Assembly (NCBI GenBank): GCA_018287875.1
Contig: JAGVVL010000001.1
Location: 3,472,001 to 3,536,000 of the forward strand
Reading direction: 5' to 3'
Origin: Nigrospora sphaerica
Lineage: Eukaryota > Ascomycota > Sordariomycetes > Amphisphaeriales > Apiosporaceae
Length of the DNA stretch: 64,000 nt
This document shows, piece after piece, positions 26,301 to 36,500 of the stretch (position 1 is its first letter; every line of letters begins with the position of its first letter). The notes beneath the pieces were generated by a model. It was not told where the DNA came from and searched no databases. It saw only the letters and a list, made by a program, of their open reading frames with translations. Both the position numbers and the translations under genes were made by a program.

Positions 26301-28588
26301 TTGGAAGCTGTGGCGACGGGGCCGGTGCGCATGAGCCGGCAGATGGTACGACAGGGCACTGCTTTGCTATATACGCACAGCATAAACTTGAGAGGCAACG
26401 CTGGTTTAGGTAGCTGTACGGGCCCGTACGGATTCCCTGCCTCGGGTGGAAGTGTGTGCTTGCGTGCGTGCCTCTGCGTGTATGCGGAATCACGGTAGTA
26501 TCACGGCTGCACGGCAAGCTGTGTGTACCGGGCTGCTGCACTCCTGCGGTGCATAAAAGGTCGTATCGTATGCCAGGCCGCCTTGCGCCATCGGGGTCAT
26601 GCCCGCCTCCCCGCACCGTGGCTCACCCGCCTCCCCGCGCCATGGCTCGCCCGCCTCGTGCTGCGTTGTCCGCTTCTTACTGCTAGAGTTCCGCTCTTAT
26701 AGCCTCCTCGCTAACTCCTTCCACGCGACCGCCAACGGGGAAAGGCTGGCTCGCTGGGCTTTCGCACCGGCGCGCTCACTGGCCCTCAAGCCCCCTCCCC
26801 CCGGCCGCCGCAAAACAGACCTGTCGTCGATCCCTACGCCCCCTCCCCAGGCGCTTGACGTCGAGTATGGGGAGGTAAGACGGGGGGGCTCCTGTTGTTT
26901 GGGATGCCTAATTGGATAGGTGGTACGATGCAATCGGGACCCAACTGCCAAGTTCAGATTCGGAACGTTTGGTCCTACTTACCCCCAATGGAGAGTATGT
27001 GAGATAGGTTGGGGCACGATGGGATCCCATATCGGAGTTCTTGCCGTCTGCATACGCACGCCGTGTTCCGTGGCACAAATGTCGCCCCGCCCCTGCAGGT
27101 CCTATGTTGAAGCCAAAATGGCAACGACCGGATGGATGACGGGTCGACAGCCTCCCCCTCCTTTCAGAAAAGGCGGTGCCATGGCGGCCACGCGCGCGAG
27201 TGGCTCCTTGGGACGGACGAGGTAGCGCTGAGATGGAATGGGTCTCGTGGGATATAATGGGTGCCTGGGATGAACTCAGTAAAAGCGGTAGAGAAAAGTT
27301 TTACTGGTCTACAAACCCTCCCATATCAGGGCTCGTAGGAGGTTGGACTACCCGTCTAGCTCAGCTGGGGAGGAGAGGGGCCGGTATTATCCCACAGCGA
27401 GCCGCATCCATCTTACCTTCCAAACTAGGACTTTAACTAGTAAGTAAGTACCTTAGTAGGCACTCGAGGCACTTGAGCTTGCTGAGCTTTGCTTAGGTCA
27501 CCAAACGGGGTACCCAAGTCGCCGCGGCTCTATTTCTTCCGTGCACCCGAGGTACCTGTCCGAGCTGTCCTTGGCCTGGCCCCCGTCCCGATACGCCGTA
27601 TTATGTACGCATCACCTCGCCTTCATGGGCTCCTTCGGGAAGAAGAGAGGGCGCGAGAGCGGTCGCCCAAGCCCCAAGGAAACCCCAGCGAGAGGTTGCA
27701 TGTGCTGCCCAAAACAGAGGCCCGGCCTGTTCCTGCGGGGAAAGCAAGCAGAGGGCTCCATGGCGGAGGCGCTTCTAACAGGGCTGATTGGGTTGAGAGC
27801 CCAGCAACGGGGGAGGCAGAAGCATAGGCACCATAGGGTTGCGCCTCTGGTGGTGACGAGCTGGATCGTCCATATCTGCTTTGTCCCAATCCGGCAGCGA
27901 TCAGAGGGCCGCTGGGCGGCCGTCCAGTCGCAGGGTGCAGGAGGGCTATGCGTATCTCTGTGCGACGTGCCACCGCGGGCCACTTTCATGCCCTCAGAAG
28001 GGGGGGGGGTTGGTGACAGATACCACCACGGACCCGGGCCCGAGCAGCACATGCAGGTGATTGGTCGGTCTGCACTGCGCTGCTTACGGACTCTGTCGGG
28101 AACCCACGGGTCTCGCTTGTAGTTATCACGCGCGTGAGCTTGGCGTCATTACCCAACCCGGGCAACAAAGGTCCCTGGGAGTAGGCACCATGAGGGGGGC
28201 TGGCTGACAAACGGGACGGTCTGGTCATTCTTCCAGGTGGAGAGCGTCCGTCCTCTCTAAAGACGGTCCCCGGGTGGAGCAGCTCGCCAAAGTGTCTCGG
28301 GTTGCAAGCAGCCCGATGGGGAAGGGAGAGGGGAGGAAGAGAAAGGAAGTAGTCGTCCCCAAGCCGTCGCAAAAGCAAAAACGGCAATGCTGCACAGAAG
28401 CTCACCCTGGCCCCGCCCCATGACAACCCCGGCGGTCGTATGGGGGGAAGACGGCCTCGACGCATACAAGCCGGCGGCCGCCGTTGTAGACAGTTTTGCC
28501 TACCAGTAGTTCGCCTGATTCCTGCCCTGGCCCCGCCTGGCCGTGAGCCGAAAGGGGGGGGTTCCCAGGCCGGAAGCATTTTCCCTGT
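20376..28588. other. Very long intergenic region (8.2 kb), no gene recognised
   Basis: GC-rich DNA with many overlapping frames on both strands whose translations are Arg/Pro/Gly-rich and lack domain-like sequence. It holds a poly-C run (24457-24474), several G runs and one TAAGTAAGTACC word near 27440. No tRNA with paired A and B boxes was seen. It could hold non-coding transcripts, which sequence alone cannot show. Confidence 0.5.
24457..24474 (+). repeat. Poly-C run (18 C)
   Basis: Uninterrupted run of 18 C within a longer pyrimidine tract (about 24440-24500). Confidence 0.9.
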
Positions 28589-29203
28589 CTATGCCTCTGC
28601 GCCGCCGGGCAGGTCATCGACCATCTCCTCCACCCCGCCTTCTGACAGCATGCGCCCCAAAGTAAGCTTCAGACGATGCACCACCGGGGACGGCCGGCGT
28701 AGCCAGACCGTGGGCTGTGGGCGCCGGGTTCCGGGCTCGACCTTTTCGACCTCCGCCTCCCCCTCCTCCTCTCTTTCCAGCCTATGGGACCTGGCCGACG
28801 GCGGCGACAACGACCCGGGCGAGCCGGGGAGGGGTATCTGAGATCCTCGCGGCCCCCGCGAGGAGTATATCGCATCTGGCGCTGGCGCTGGCGTTGGCGC
28901 TGGCGCCGGCCTCAGAGGTGACGAACATGTCGCGGTCGGGGCGGCCAGAATCCCCCCCCCCCCAAAACCAAAATCCTCTTCGCTGATGAACAGGGGAACC
29001 TGGCGCATCCGTTGTTTGTCTGTCTTTCTGGCGGTGCTGCTAATTGCCCTAAGCAGCCAGTCCGTTTCGCTACCCGGATAGGCCGCATGCTCTACTAATA
29101 GCTCTCTCTCGATGGGCATGCCGCGGTCAGCCAACACGTTCCTCTTCCCCCCTGGGAGGCCAAGAGAACGACCGGCACAGTGTGCTAAGGCGGCGGAAGG
29201 CAT
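28589..29203 (-). CDS. Weak candidate gene, 204-residue protein of unknown function
   Basis: Unlike the other frames of this spacer, this one reads like protein. The first part has mixed composition (IERELLVEHAAYPGSETDWL and RMRQVPLFISEEDFGFGG), an Ala/Pro-rich linker sits in the middle (about residues 93-108), and a structured-looking end follows (RLEREEEGEAEVEKVEPG, then VVHRLKLTLGRMLSEGGVEEMVDDLPGG). No intron is needed. I do not recognise a family and cannot judge codon bias properly. A G/C-run near 28965 lies inside the frame, so an indel there would change the first third. It could also be a chance frame in GC-rich DNA. Confidence 0.35.
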   Translation of the reverse strand: MPSAALAHCAGRSLGLPGGKRNVLADRGMPIERELLVEHAAYPGSETDWLLRAISSTARKTDKQRMRQVPLFISEEDFGFGGGGILAAPTATCSSPLRPAPAPTPAPAPDAIYSSRGPRGSQIPLPGSPGSLSPPSARSHRLEREEEGEAEVEKVEPGTRRPQPTVWLRRPSPVVHRLKLTLGRMLSEGGVEEMVDDLPGGAEA

Positions 29204-30165
29204 ACTTGGGACGAGGGACTACGGGTGGTGAATGTATGTACGTTGCATGTGTGTATGTACATGGTCATCGCGGCGCCCGGACGACAGGGGTCATGGCTCC
29301 AATCAGGCGCGGCTGGGACGGGCTCGGGTCGCTAACCGGGCGTCGCCCCTGTCCAATGATAGCCCCGACGGACTATATGCGCGCGTGTGCGTGTGCCGGT
29401 GTGTAAGTGTGCGTACCAGTGGAGATGGCTATGCGGGACAGGACATGGGCCCGGGCATCCATGGAACGGGGGGCTGGACCGCGTTCTTCGGTCCCCTCCC
29501 CTTGACGGATGGATGCCCTTTGCCGCATGTAGGTTCAGCATCTTGTTTTCTCTGCCTAGGCCCTCTCTACCTGCCCTCTACCTCGCTCGGCCTCGGTCGT
29601 AGTATAGCGAGGCCATGGGCCGCATCAAGTACTCCGTTCGTTCCTCTCTGCACCTCCCCCCCATCCCTCCCTCCATTCCTTACCCCCCCATTGTAAGGTC
29701 CCTGCCGGGGCGTTGTGCGTACGCACATCCAAGCATCTGCGGACTTATCTGCTGCTGTCCATGCCACGCCCGCCACATGCACTGTGGCATGCCAGATGGC
29801 CGCCGTCCCATCATACACGGCATGTCCGCGAAGGGTCCGTCACATACTTAAGGATTCCGGCGCGCGAACCCTCGTCTGATTGTGGTCTTCCGTAGGAACG
29901 GAAAAAAGTGGCCTTGCCTCACACACATCCCCATACACACACCATATTTGGACCCCCCTTCCCGTCAGTTGCCTCTTGCCCAGCCGTCAGGATTACGACA
30001 GCGAGCTTCCTACGAAACAACCCACGCTCCTCTGCCCCCTCTCCTCTACCCATCGGCCCCGTCGCCAGCGTATCGAACACCATCGGCTAGGCCTCTCGTC
30101 GTCGGGAGCAGGCGGTTGACAGCTACTAGGCGACCCTCGACCTTGTCCATTGCCCCTCACCGACC
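29204..30165. other. Promoter and leader region of the bZIP gene
   Basis: About 960 bases before the bZIP start. The last 300 bases are rich in CCCC and CTC blocks, as in other gene leaders of this window. Several short ATG frames (near 29882 and 29908) could act as upstream ORFs, but none is clearly positioned. Confidence 0.4.
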
Positions 30166-31028
30166 ATGGCCATGGAGCACAACAATATGCTGGCATGGCG
30201 GCAGCCCGTCGTCAATGACGATCACATGAGCTATTACGACCCCACTGAATTCGGCCCGCCCACCGCGTCGTCGGGCGGTTATTACTCCGTCGAGGAGGAG
30301 CCGTATGACTTCTCGTATCCACCCCCGGGTCATGCGGTCGAGCCGTACCCCGTACCGCCCAACGTAAGTTGACATGTCCCTTACCGTCCAACGGCTCGTC
30401 GGCAGCGCCCACACCCCGTCGGCGGCTGCTCCCAAGCCCTCCGCCGGGTCCGGTGGTTGTCGTCGGTAGCGTCGTGGCTGACCCGTTCCCGCAGTACGGC
30501 CACGCGGGCCCTGCCTACGTCCAGCACGGAGACCATCCGATGCACTACGCACCCTCGGTCCCGCTAGCCGAGCCTCGGCCACACGGGTCGTTCCAGGGCC
30601 ACCACCAGTACTTCAGCCCCAACGCCGCCCCTGGCCCCGACTACGACCAGACGGGCCCGGGTGAATCACCCCGTGACCAGGACGAAGACCTCGAGGCACG
30701 GCTTCAGGTCGCCAGGTATCACCGTGGTAGCGACGCCCGATCCTCGATATCCGTAGAGGTGGCGCCGCCCCGGGGCCATCGGCATGAGCGGAATCGGGAG
30801 AAGAACCGGCTGGCTGCAAGCAAGTGCCGCGAAAAGTCAAAGAAGTACGTCGATGAGCTGCGAGACAAGGAGCGGGAGTTGGCTGCCCAGCGCGCCTCCC
30901 TGTCGGCTCACGCCGCCGTTCTCAAGGAGGAGGTCCTGTATTTGAAAAACGAGGTGCTGAGGCACGGAGATTGCAACTGCGACTTCATTCAGAAGTACCT
31001 CGCCACGGCTGCCAGGCAAATAACATGA
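30166..31028 (+). CDS. bZIP transcription factor, CREB/ATF type
   Basis: Nuclear DNA-binding protein. Two exons (30166-30363 and 30495-31028; intron GTAAGT...CCCGCAG, 131 nt, phase 0) give 243 residues. Residues 1-155 are Tyr/Pro/His-rich and probably an activation region. The basic region is at about 160-183, containing NRLAASKCR (170-178), the fungal CREB/ATF form of the N-x7-R signature. It is followed by a leucine-zipper-like helix to about 222 (ELRDKERELAAQRASL, then LKEEVLYLKNEVLRHG). The tail HGDCNCDFIQKYL is typical of fungal ATF/CREB relatives, some of which act in stress or developmental responses; the target genes here cannot be told. A second in-frame ATG lies two codons downstream and could be used. 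Confidence 0.9.
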
Positions 31029-33782
31029 GAAGTCTAGCCTTGTGCGACACGGCAGACCGCTCGCGGTTGTTGCCGCTTACGCTGGTACCAGTTTTGGTGG
31101 CGTCTCTTCTCGGGGCCGCCTTGTTGAGACAGATGGTCCACGACCGTGGTTCCGGGCCCTGGTAACATTTATGCGGTGCTGGTCACGGCGGCTGTGGGCA
31201 TGCATCGTCTGTCTCATGCACATGGGGCGGCAAGGAGAAGGGAAGGCGCAGCGACGAGACCGGTCAACACTTTGTGTCCCCTGGATTTTTTCTTCCTCGT
31301 TTCTTGCTGGCGGTGTCTGGCATCGATTGGCGTCTTTGGTCGGGAATTGCTGGGAACGAAAGGCTTTCGCCTCCGCTTTGTTTTTTATTACCATGAGGAT
31401 GGAGGATACCCGGCGACTTTCATGAGAACACGCTTGTTCCTTTTTCTTGGAGTTTAGCAGGGAAACTGTCTTTTTGGTCGAGTTAGAAATGACAACTCGA
31501 AAGTCGTCACGTCCAATGCTCCCTTGGGGATGGCCATCCGAGTGAGATGGCAAGTCTCGTTCTGCCTCTGCGTCGCTTCCTGGGTCTGCAGCATACTTGG
31601 GCTGCTCCGCCTGGCAGACATGGCGATCTGTCGCGGGGGGAGGGATGATGACCAGCTTCCGTAAAGACGGACCTGGGGCCTAGATCTCATTATATATGCC
31701 TGCTTCCCTCGGGGTAAGCGGTCTCCACTCCGCGGAGGCGCGGCTGGGCAGATAGCAACTTTCGCTGACTGGAAGAGGCACACACCCACGCCGTCCAGGG
31801 GCCATTTCTCGACTGCCGTCGCTCCTGATCCACCCTTGGCCCCATGCGCCCTTTGGCGCTCGAATTGGAGGTGATCCACGGGAAGAGGGGTCATTCGTAG
31901 TCTGGCCAGAAAGGAATGAGTGTGTCCCAGCGGACAGGATGGGGGGAGGAGGACGAGGGGGGGAGAGAAGGCATGCCTAGAACTTGCCGCATCGAGCGGT
32001 ATATGTCGATGTGGTGGCCGTGATTGGGCCCCGAGACCAACTTCAAGCCTATCAGGCGTGAGTACGTGACCATGACGAAACAGGAAGCCCAGAGGGCCCG
32101 CCCACCCAATAAACCTTCACGCCGTTCTTCAACATCCAACATGATAGTAAGGGGAGGTCGTGGACATGCTGGACGACGAGAGTAGCGGACTACCACGGCG
32201 ACTAGAAACTCGACACCATAGGTTCATGCCTCTTGACGGGTCGGCGCGCACCAGCATAGGATCCTCAAATGGTAGTCACATATAGCAGCAACCCGCGAGT
32301 CCGGCTGGTTGGGCGTGTATCTCTTGGCTTTTGTTCGCCGGGGCGGCTTCGTATCTCGCAATGTCGCTTGCTGCGAATCACCCATGCCATTGGCGACGGA
32401 CCGGGAGTGGGGCGGCAGCTGGGCAGCCAAAGGGGGGCCACCCTGCCCATTTCATGCCCATGATGAATATGCCGTCCCCTTCCTGGTATGACGAGGGAGC
32501 CATCCCTTCGTACAAGTCGTACAGTAAGCCGTTTGATAGGTGATGTGGTTGTGGTGCCCATAAACCTTATTGCCATACTCGGCAAGCGGGCCTATCACCC
32601 ACCAGGGATAGGCCGAGGGCGGTCCGGGTGGATTCACTGCCCCCCTCGGGTGCAGGACAGGGCTGCGCGCCGGTCATGCTTTCATCATCGTCACGTACGC
32701 CATCGCGGCTCTTCTCGGCGAGGGGCCTATTCGCTGCGGAGGGAAGCCGGGTGGCCCGCGTGCCAGCAATCCTGCGCACTCACCTCCCACACCTCGCTAG
32801 ACGGCGCCGCAGCGCGATGCTGGAGATTGATCTCGACCCGTCCGGGGGCGTACCCAGGCCCCCTTGGCAACAGCTACCACGGACGGCATGGGAAGCCACA
32901 TCTCCTGGGAGCAGCGTCTGGCCGGCCGGCCGGAGCTGAAGGGGTTGGTGAGGCGGAGACTCTGGAGGCCGGCGGACGGCTGGGCGTGCCCTGGGCGAGA
33001 TGCACGAAACAGGCAGGAGGCAGCGAAACGAAGGCATGCGGGCAAAATCGGATCCGGAACGATCGGCTGAGTCGGTCCGTCGACCTCTCAGACTGCGGGA
33101 GGCGTCCGGTTTCAGCGACGGCCTTCATTCTGTGTGTTTCCAGCATGGTACGGGAAGAAGGCCGGCATCCGACAGGACGTGGGGAGGACTGCAGGCCTCG
33201 TAGCAAACAGGATCTAATACCGGCCGGCGGGTTTTTGGTACCGAGAATACCCCACTGGCCGATCGAAGAGTCTCGCCCCCCTCGGGGCCCAAGGCCGTGT
33301 GGACCCTCTGTAACAGGTACTAACGGTACTGAGCCACAGCACCCCCAAGGGCCTGCCAGCCGGGGCTGCCAGCCTCCCCCATATTGCGTATACGCGGGAC
33401 CCCCGATCAGGTCAAGTGCCAAGTGCCAGCCCGGATGGAGAGCGAGGGCAGCGGGTGGCTAATAACTGCTGCTATTGAGACTCCATTAGGTATCCTGCAG
33501 GTGGCGCGTCGGTGTCAGTCCAACCACAACCTCTCCATCATCAGTCGCTCGCTTCCACCCACGCAACCACCCAAAAAACACCGCCGTACGCCTACAGTAC
33601 GTACTAACTCGGCACCATCACCGGAGTCCCTTATTGACGAGCGGCTTACCCACCGATACACGATCGCGAACCGACCCCATCCGCGCACGCCGTCCCAGCC
33701 CCGATCGAGACAACCCCCGATCCACTTGTTCCCCTGTCCTGCCTCGTCCCCCCTTCCCCTCCCCTCCCCTCCTCTCTCTGCA
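31029..33782. other. Intergenic region (2.75 kb)
   Basis: No gene recognised. A 324-residue open frame on the plus strand (32488-33462) has low-complexity Arg/Gly/Ser composition, no domain, and is crossed by frames of similar length on the other strand. The last 300 bases before 33783 (CACCC, CCCTCCCCTCCCC) look like leader of PEX4. Confidence 0.5.
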
Positions 33783-34419
33783 ATGTCGTCGTCGCGCAGC
33801 GCGACCAAGCGACTCCTCAAGGAGCTCGCCGCATGGGAAAAGGAGGCCCCCGCCGAGACGGGCATCGAGCGCCTAGGCCCTGTGGGAGAGGACGAGTTGC
33901 TGCAGTGGGAGGCCGTCATTAACGGCCACGGCATCGGCCACGGATACGATGGTGCGCGCCCCCGCCCTCCCCGTTCTCTTCCCCCCGTCTCCCCTTCGTG
34001 ACAGGTCTTGTTTTCTCGGCGGTCGCTCCCCTTGCCGCTTCCTGGCGTGCTCCCGGCTAACGCGCGCGCGCGCGCTCCCTCCTTCCTCAGACGGCCGCTG
34101 GCTTCTGACCATTACGCTGCCGCCGACGTACCCGCTGCAGCCGCCGCGCATCGCCTTCGCGACGCCCGTGGTGCACGCCAACATCGCGCTCGACACGGGC
34201 GAGGTCTGCCTCGACCTGCTCAAGGACGCCTGGACCCCGGCCTACGGCGTGCTCGAGAGCGTGCGCGCCGTCCGCATGCTGCTCGGCTGCCCCGAGACCG
34301 ACAGCCCCCTCAACGTCGACGTCGCTGCCCTGCTGCGCTCGGGCGACACCATCGGCGCCCGCCGCCTCGTCGAGTTTTGGGTCCGCGACGCTGACGGCGG
34401 CCGCTACTCGGGCCGCTGA
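33783..34419 (+). CDS. PEX4: Peroxisomal E2 ubiquitin-conjugating enzyme Pex4
   Basis: Ubiquitin-conjugating enzyme that acts on the peroxisomal membrane with Pex22 to mono-ubiquitinate the import receptor Pex5 so that it can be recycled. Two exons (33783-33951 and 34091-34419, intron 139 nt, phase 1) give 165 residues, the size of a single UBC fold. The N-terminus SSSRSATKRLLKELAAWEKE is the first UBC helix. The core GRWLLTITLPPTYPLQPP and active-site segment TGEVCLDLLKDAW place the catalytic cysteine at residue 96. WTPAYGVLESV follows as in Pex4 orthologues. The HPN tripeptide usual in E2 enzymes reads HAN at 85-87. Assignment to Pex4 rather than another E2 rests on the spacing and C-terminal LVEFWVRD-type ending, and is likely but not proven without alignment. 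Confidence 0.88.
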
Positions 34420-35331
34420 TCCCGCCCGCCCTTCTTCCGCGTCCGGGCCTGGGCCCCTGAGCCATGCTCCCACCCCGGGGAACCAAAAAAAAGAGAGAAA
34501 AGGAAGGAAAAACGAGGCCCTGCTCCGGCAAACCGACAACCAGCACCGCCCGTGCCGGTCCAAACTACAAGAAAGTTAAAAGAAAAAATTCGAAGAAAAG
34601 AAAAACACATTGAGAGAAAGGGACGGGTCCCAGTGGTTGGGCGGGACAGGTCAGGTAATTTGTCTTACGAGGGCTAATGTAATGTATACTCGGGAGGGTT
34701 TCTGGCAGGTCGGCGCAAACGCATTTGTCCGACACCGCACGGGGCCGCTGGCCGGGTCTACACAACGTACATATTCCGGTGGTGTACAGTAGCTCTCCCA
34801 AGAGAATGAGAATCATTAAGTGACGGTACCCCAAAGAATTAGGGACCCAAAGGATGCATTCCACTCTTACGTGCCGCTAGCCAACGGGCAGCAGAACCAG
34901 CGGGTGACTTGCGGACGATGCTCTAGATGTTTTCTGAATTGATTCGGAATTGGGACAGAAAGCCGCCAGTCGGGCCCGCCTTCGGAAGGCATACGAGAGC
35001 CGGGCTGTCTGCCCGCCTTGTATCTTACAGATATCAGGGTCCGGGACCGCTCACGAAATACCCCCAACTCCATCCGGAGGCTCCACGCCAAGTAGATTTG
35101 GTATGCGCCATTCCTTTACTTCCGAGACCGCGCTCTCGCTCCCTCTCCGTCTTTTTTATTCGGCCCGGCATAGGGCGTCGAAACCGGGCGTGCTGCGCAC
35201 CGGCAGTCGGTCGACCCCAGGACCTCAACTCCATCCCCGAGCACACATAACTCTGAGACTCATGACGTAGCGTGCGCTCGTCAGAATGGAAGGCGTTGGC
35301 AAAGGGCAATATTGATCCGTCCAGCCTTGGT
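34420..35331. other. Convergent spacer between PEX4 and MNN9
   Basis: 0.9 kb between two genes that point at each other. It contains an A-rich stretch (34485-34620) likely to include the PEX4 polyadenylation region. Nothing else recognised. Confidence 0.5.
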
Positions 35332-36500
35332 CTATTCGTTGTAGTGGTAAACCTGCGTGGCACGTTAGCAATGCCCGGGAGGCCGGGGACAAGTCACGGA
35401 GGGTTTCGAGCAGAGACAGAGCGTACTTTGTAGTTGGGCAGACCCGTGGCATGCCATCCCAGCCGCTTCGCCATTTTGGCGAAACCTTCGGTCTCGATCA
35501 GGTGGTAGAAGGGGAAAGGGGGAAACATGGCACCGTCGCGGTGGACGTCGGCCCTGACCAGCAGCGCGGTGCCGCCCACGCCATCCAGAGGGACCTCGGC
35601 GCGCACGTCGGTCTTGTCATCCAGCTCCATGTAGGCCATCAGGGTTCGGTACGTGGGCATGGCGGAGTAGCCCTCGAGCAGGATGTCGTCGGGGCCCATT
35701 TTGGCGGCAAGCTCCTGGGCGGTTTCGCTGTCCTGCCAGCTGTTGAAGTCGTAGGCCCGCTCGGCGGGCTTGCCCTTGTCGTCCTTGTACCTCTGGAAGC
35801 AATTGGGGACAATGATGGGCTTGTCGTGCGATGCGAGGTCTTGAATGAGCGTGGACGGGGTCTCGACGATGTCCGCGTCCAGCCACAAGACCCACGACGC
35901 ATCCGGGCCCAGCGTGGTGAACAACAACGAATTCCGGGCCTTGGCCATGGCGCCGCGCCGGACCTTCTGGTTCTCCATCTTGTGCCGCTCCGACTCGTCC
36001 TGCGACGACAGCGGGGGGTCGAAGTCCTGGCGCTCGATGATGATCTTGCGGAAGCGGTTCTTGGCGGGGCCCTTTTGCGTCTTGGCAATCTGGGCCTGCA
36101 GGGCCGTGGTGGCGGCGTTGCCCTCCTTGTTCTTGGGGAGGATGAAGCCGAGGGTGATGAGCTCGCGCGGGTAGTCGAGGCTCAGGAGGTTGTCCCAGTA
36201 CTCCTGGTAGAAGCGGGCCATGGGGGTGAGGATGAGGACGGCCTCACGGTTCCCGACGGGGTCGCTCGTGATGGTAACATGGTTGAGGTTGAAGCGCTGG
36301 ACGTCGCGGCGGATGTGGGCGACGTTGGATTTGGGGGCGGGCCGGGGGTTCACATTGCGACCGGACGAGGCGGTGCCGGCGCGGGAGTCGGAGCCCGTGT
36401 GGGCGAGGAAGTAGATGATGAAAGTGCAGAGGACGGCCCCGATGAGCAGGGTCAGGTAGTTCGTCCTCCGCAGGCGAACTGGCCCCATGGGGCGCGCCAT
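35332..36500 (-). CDS. MNN9: Mannan polymerase subunit Mnn9 (Anp1/Mnn9/Van1 family, GT62)
   Basis: Golgi type II membrane protein; with Van1 or Anp1/Mnn10/Mnn11 partners it elongates the alpha-1,6-mannose backbone of N-glycans on cell wall proteins. Two exons: 35427-36500 carries almost everything, and a tiny last exon 35332-35352 encodes only VYHYNE and the stop, joined at phase 0 across a 74-nt intron. The total is 364 residues, normal for the family. The short cytosolic tail MARPMGPVRLRRTNY precedes a signal anchor at about 14-34. The catalytic domain shows LILTPMARFYQEYW, the DxD-type metal site WLDADIVETP (DAD at 208-210) and the conserved GWHATGLPNYKVYHYNE end. Recovery of that ending by splicing strongly supports the model. 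The start is the first ATG before the anchor. Confidence 0.95.

Noticed and set aside
25843..26616. 257-residue minus-strand frame with a hydrophobic stretch
   Set aside because: The hydrophobic part comes from an A/T-rich low-complexity stretch (AAAATAAAAAG on the plus strand); the rest has no protein character.
27350..27375. TCTAGCTCAGCTGGGG, a match to the tRNA D-arm/A box
   Set aside because: No B box or T-arm at a workable distance and no acceptor pairing.
32488..33462. 324-residue plus-strand frame in a spacer
   Set aside because: Low-complexity composition, no domain, and long frames also occur on the opposite strand of the same DNA.
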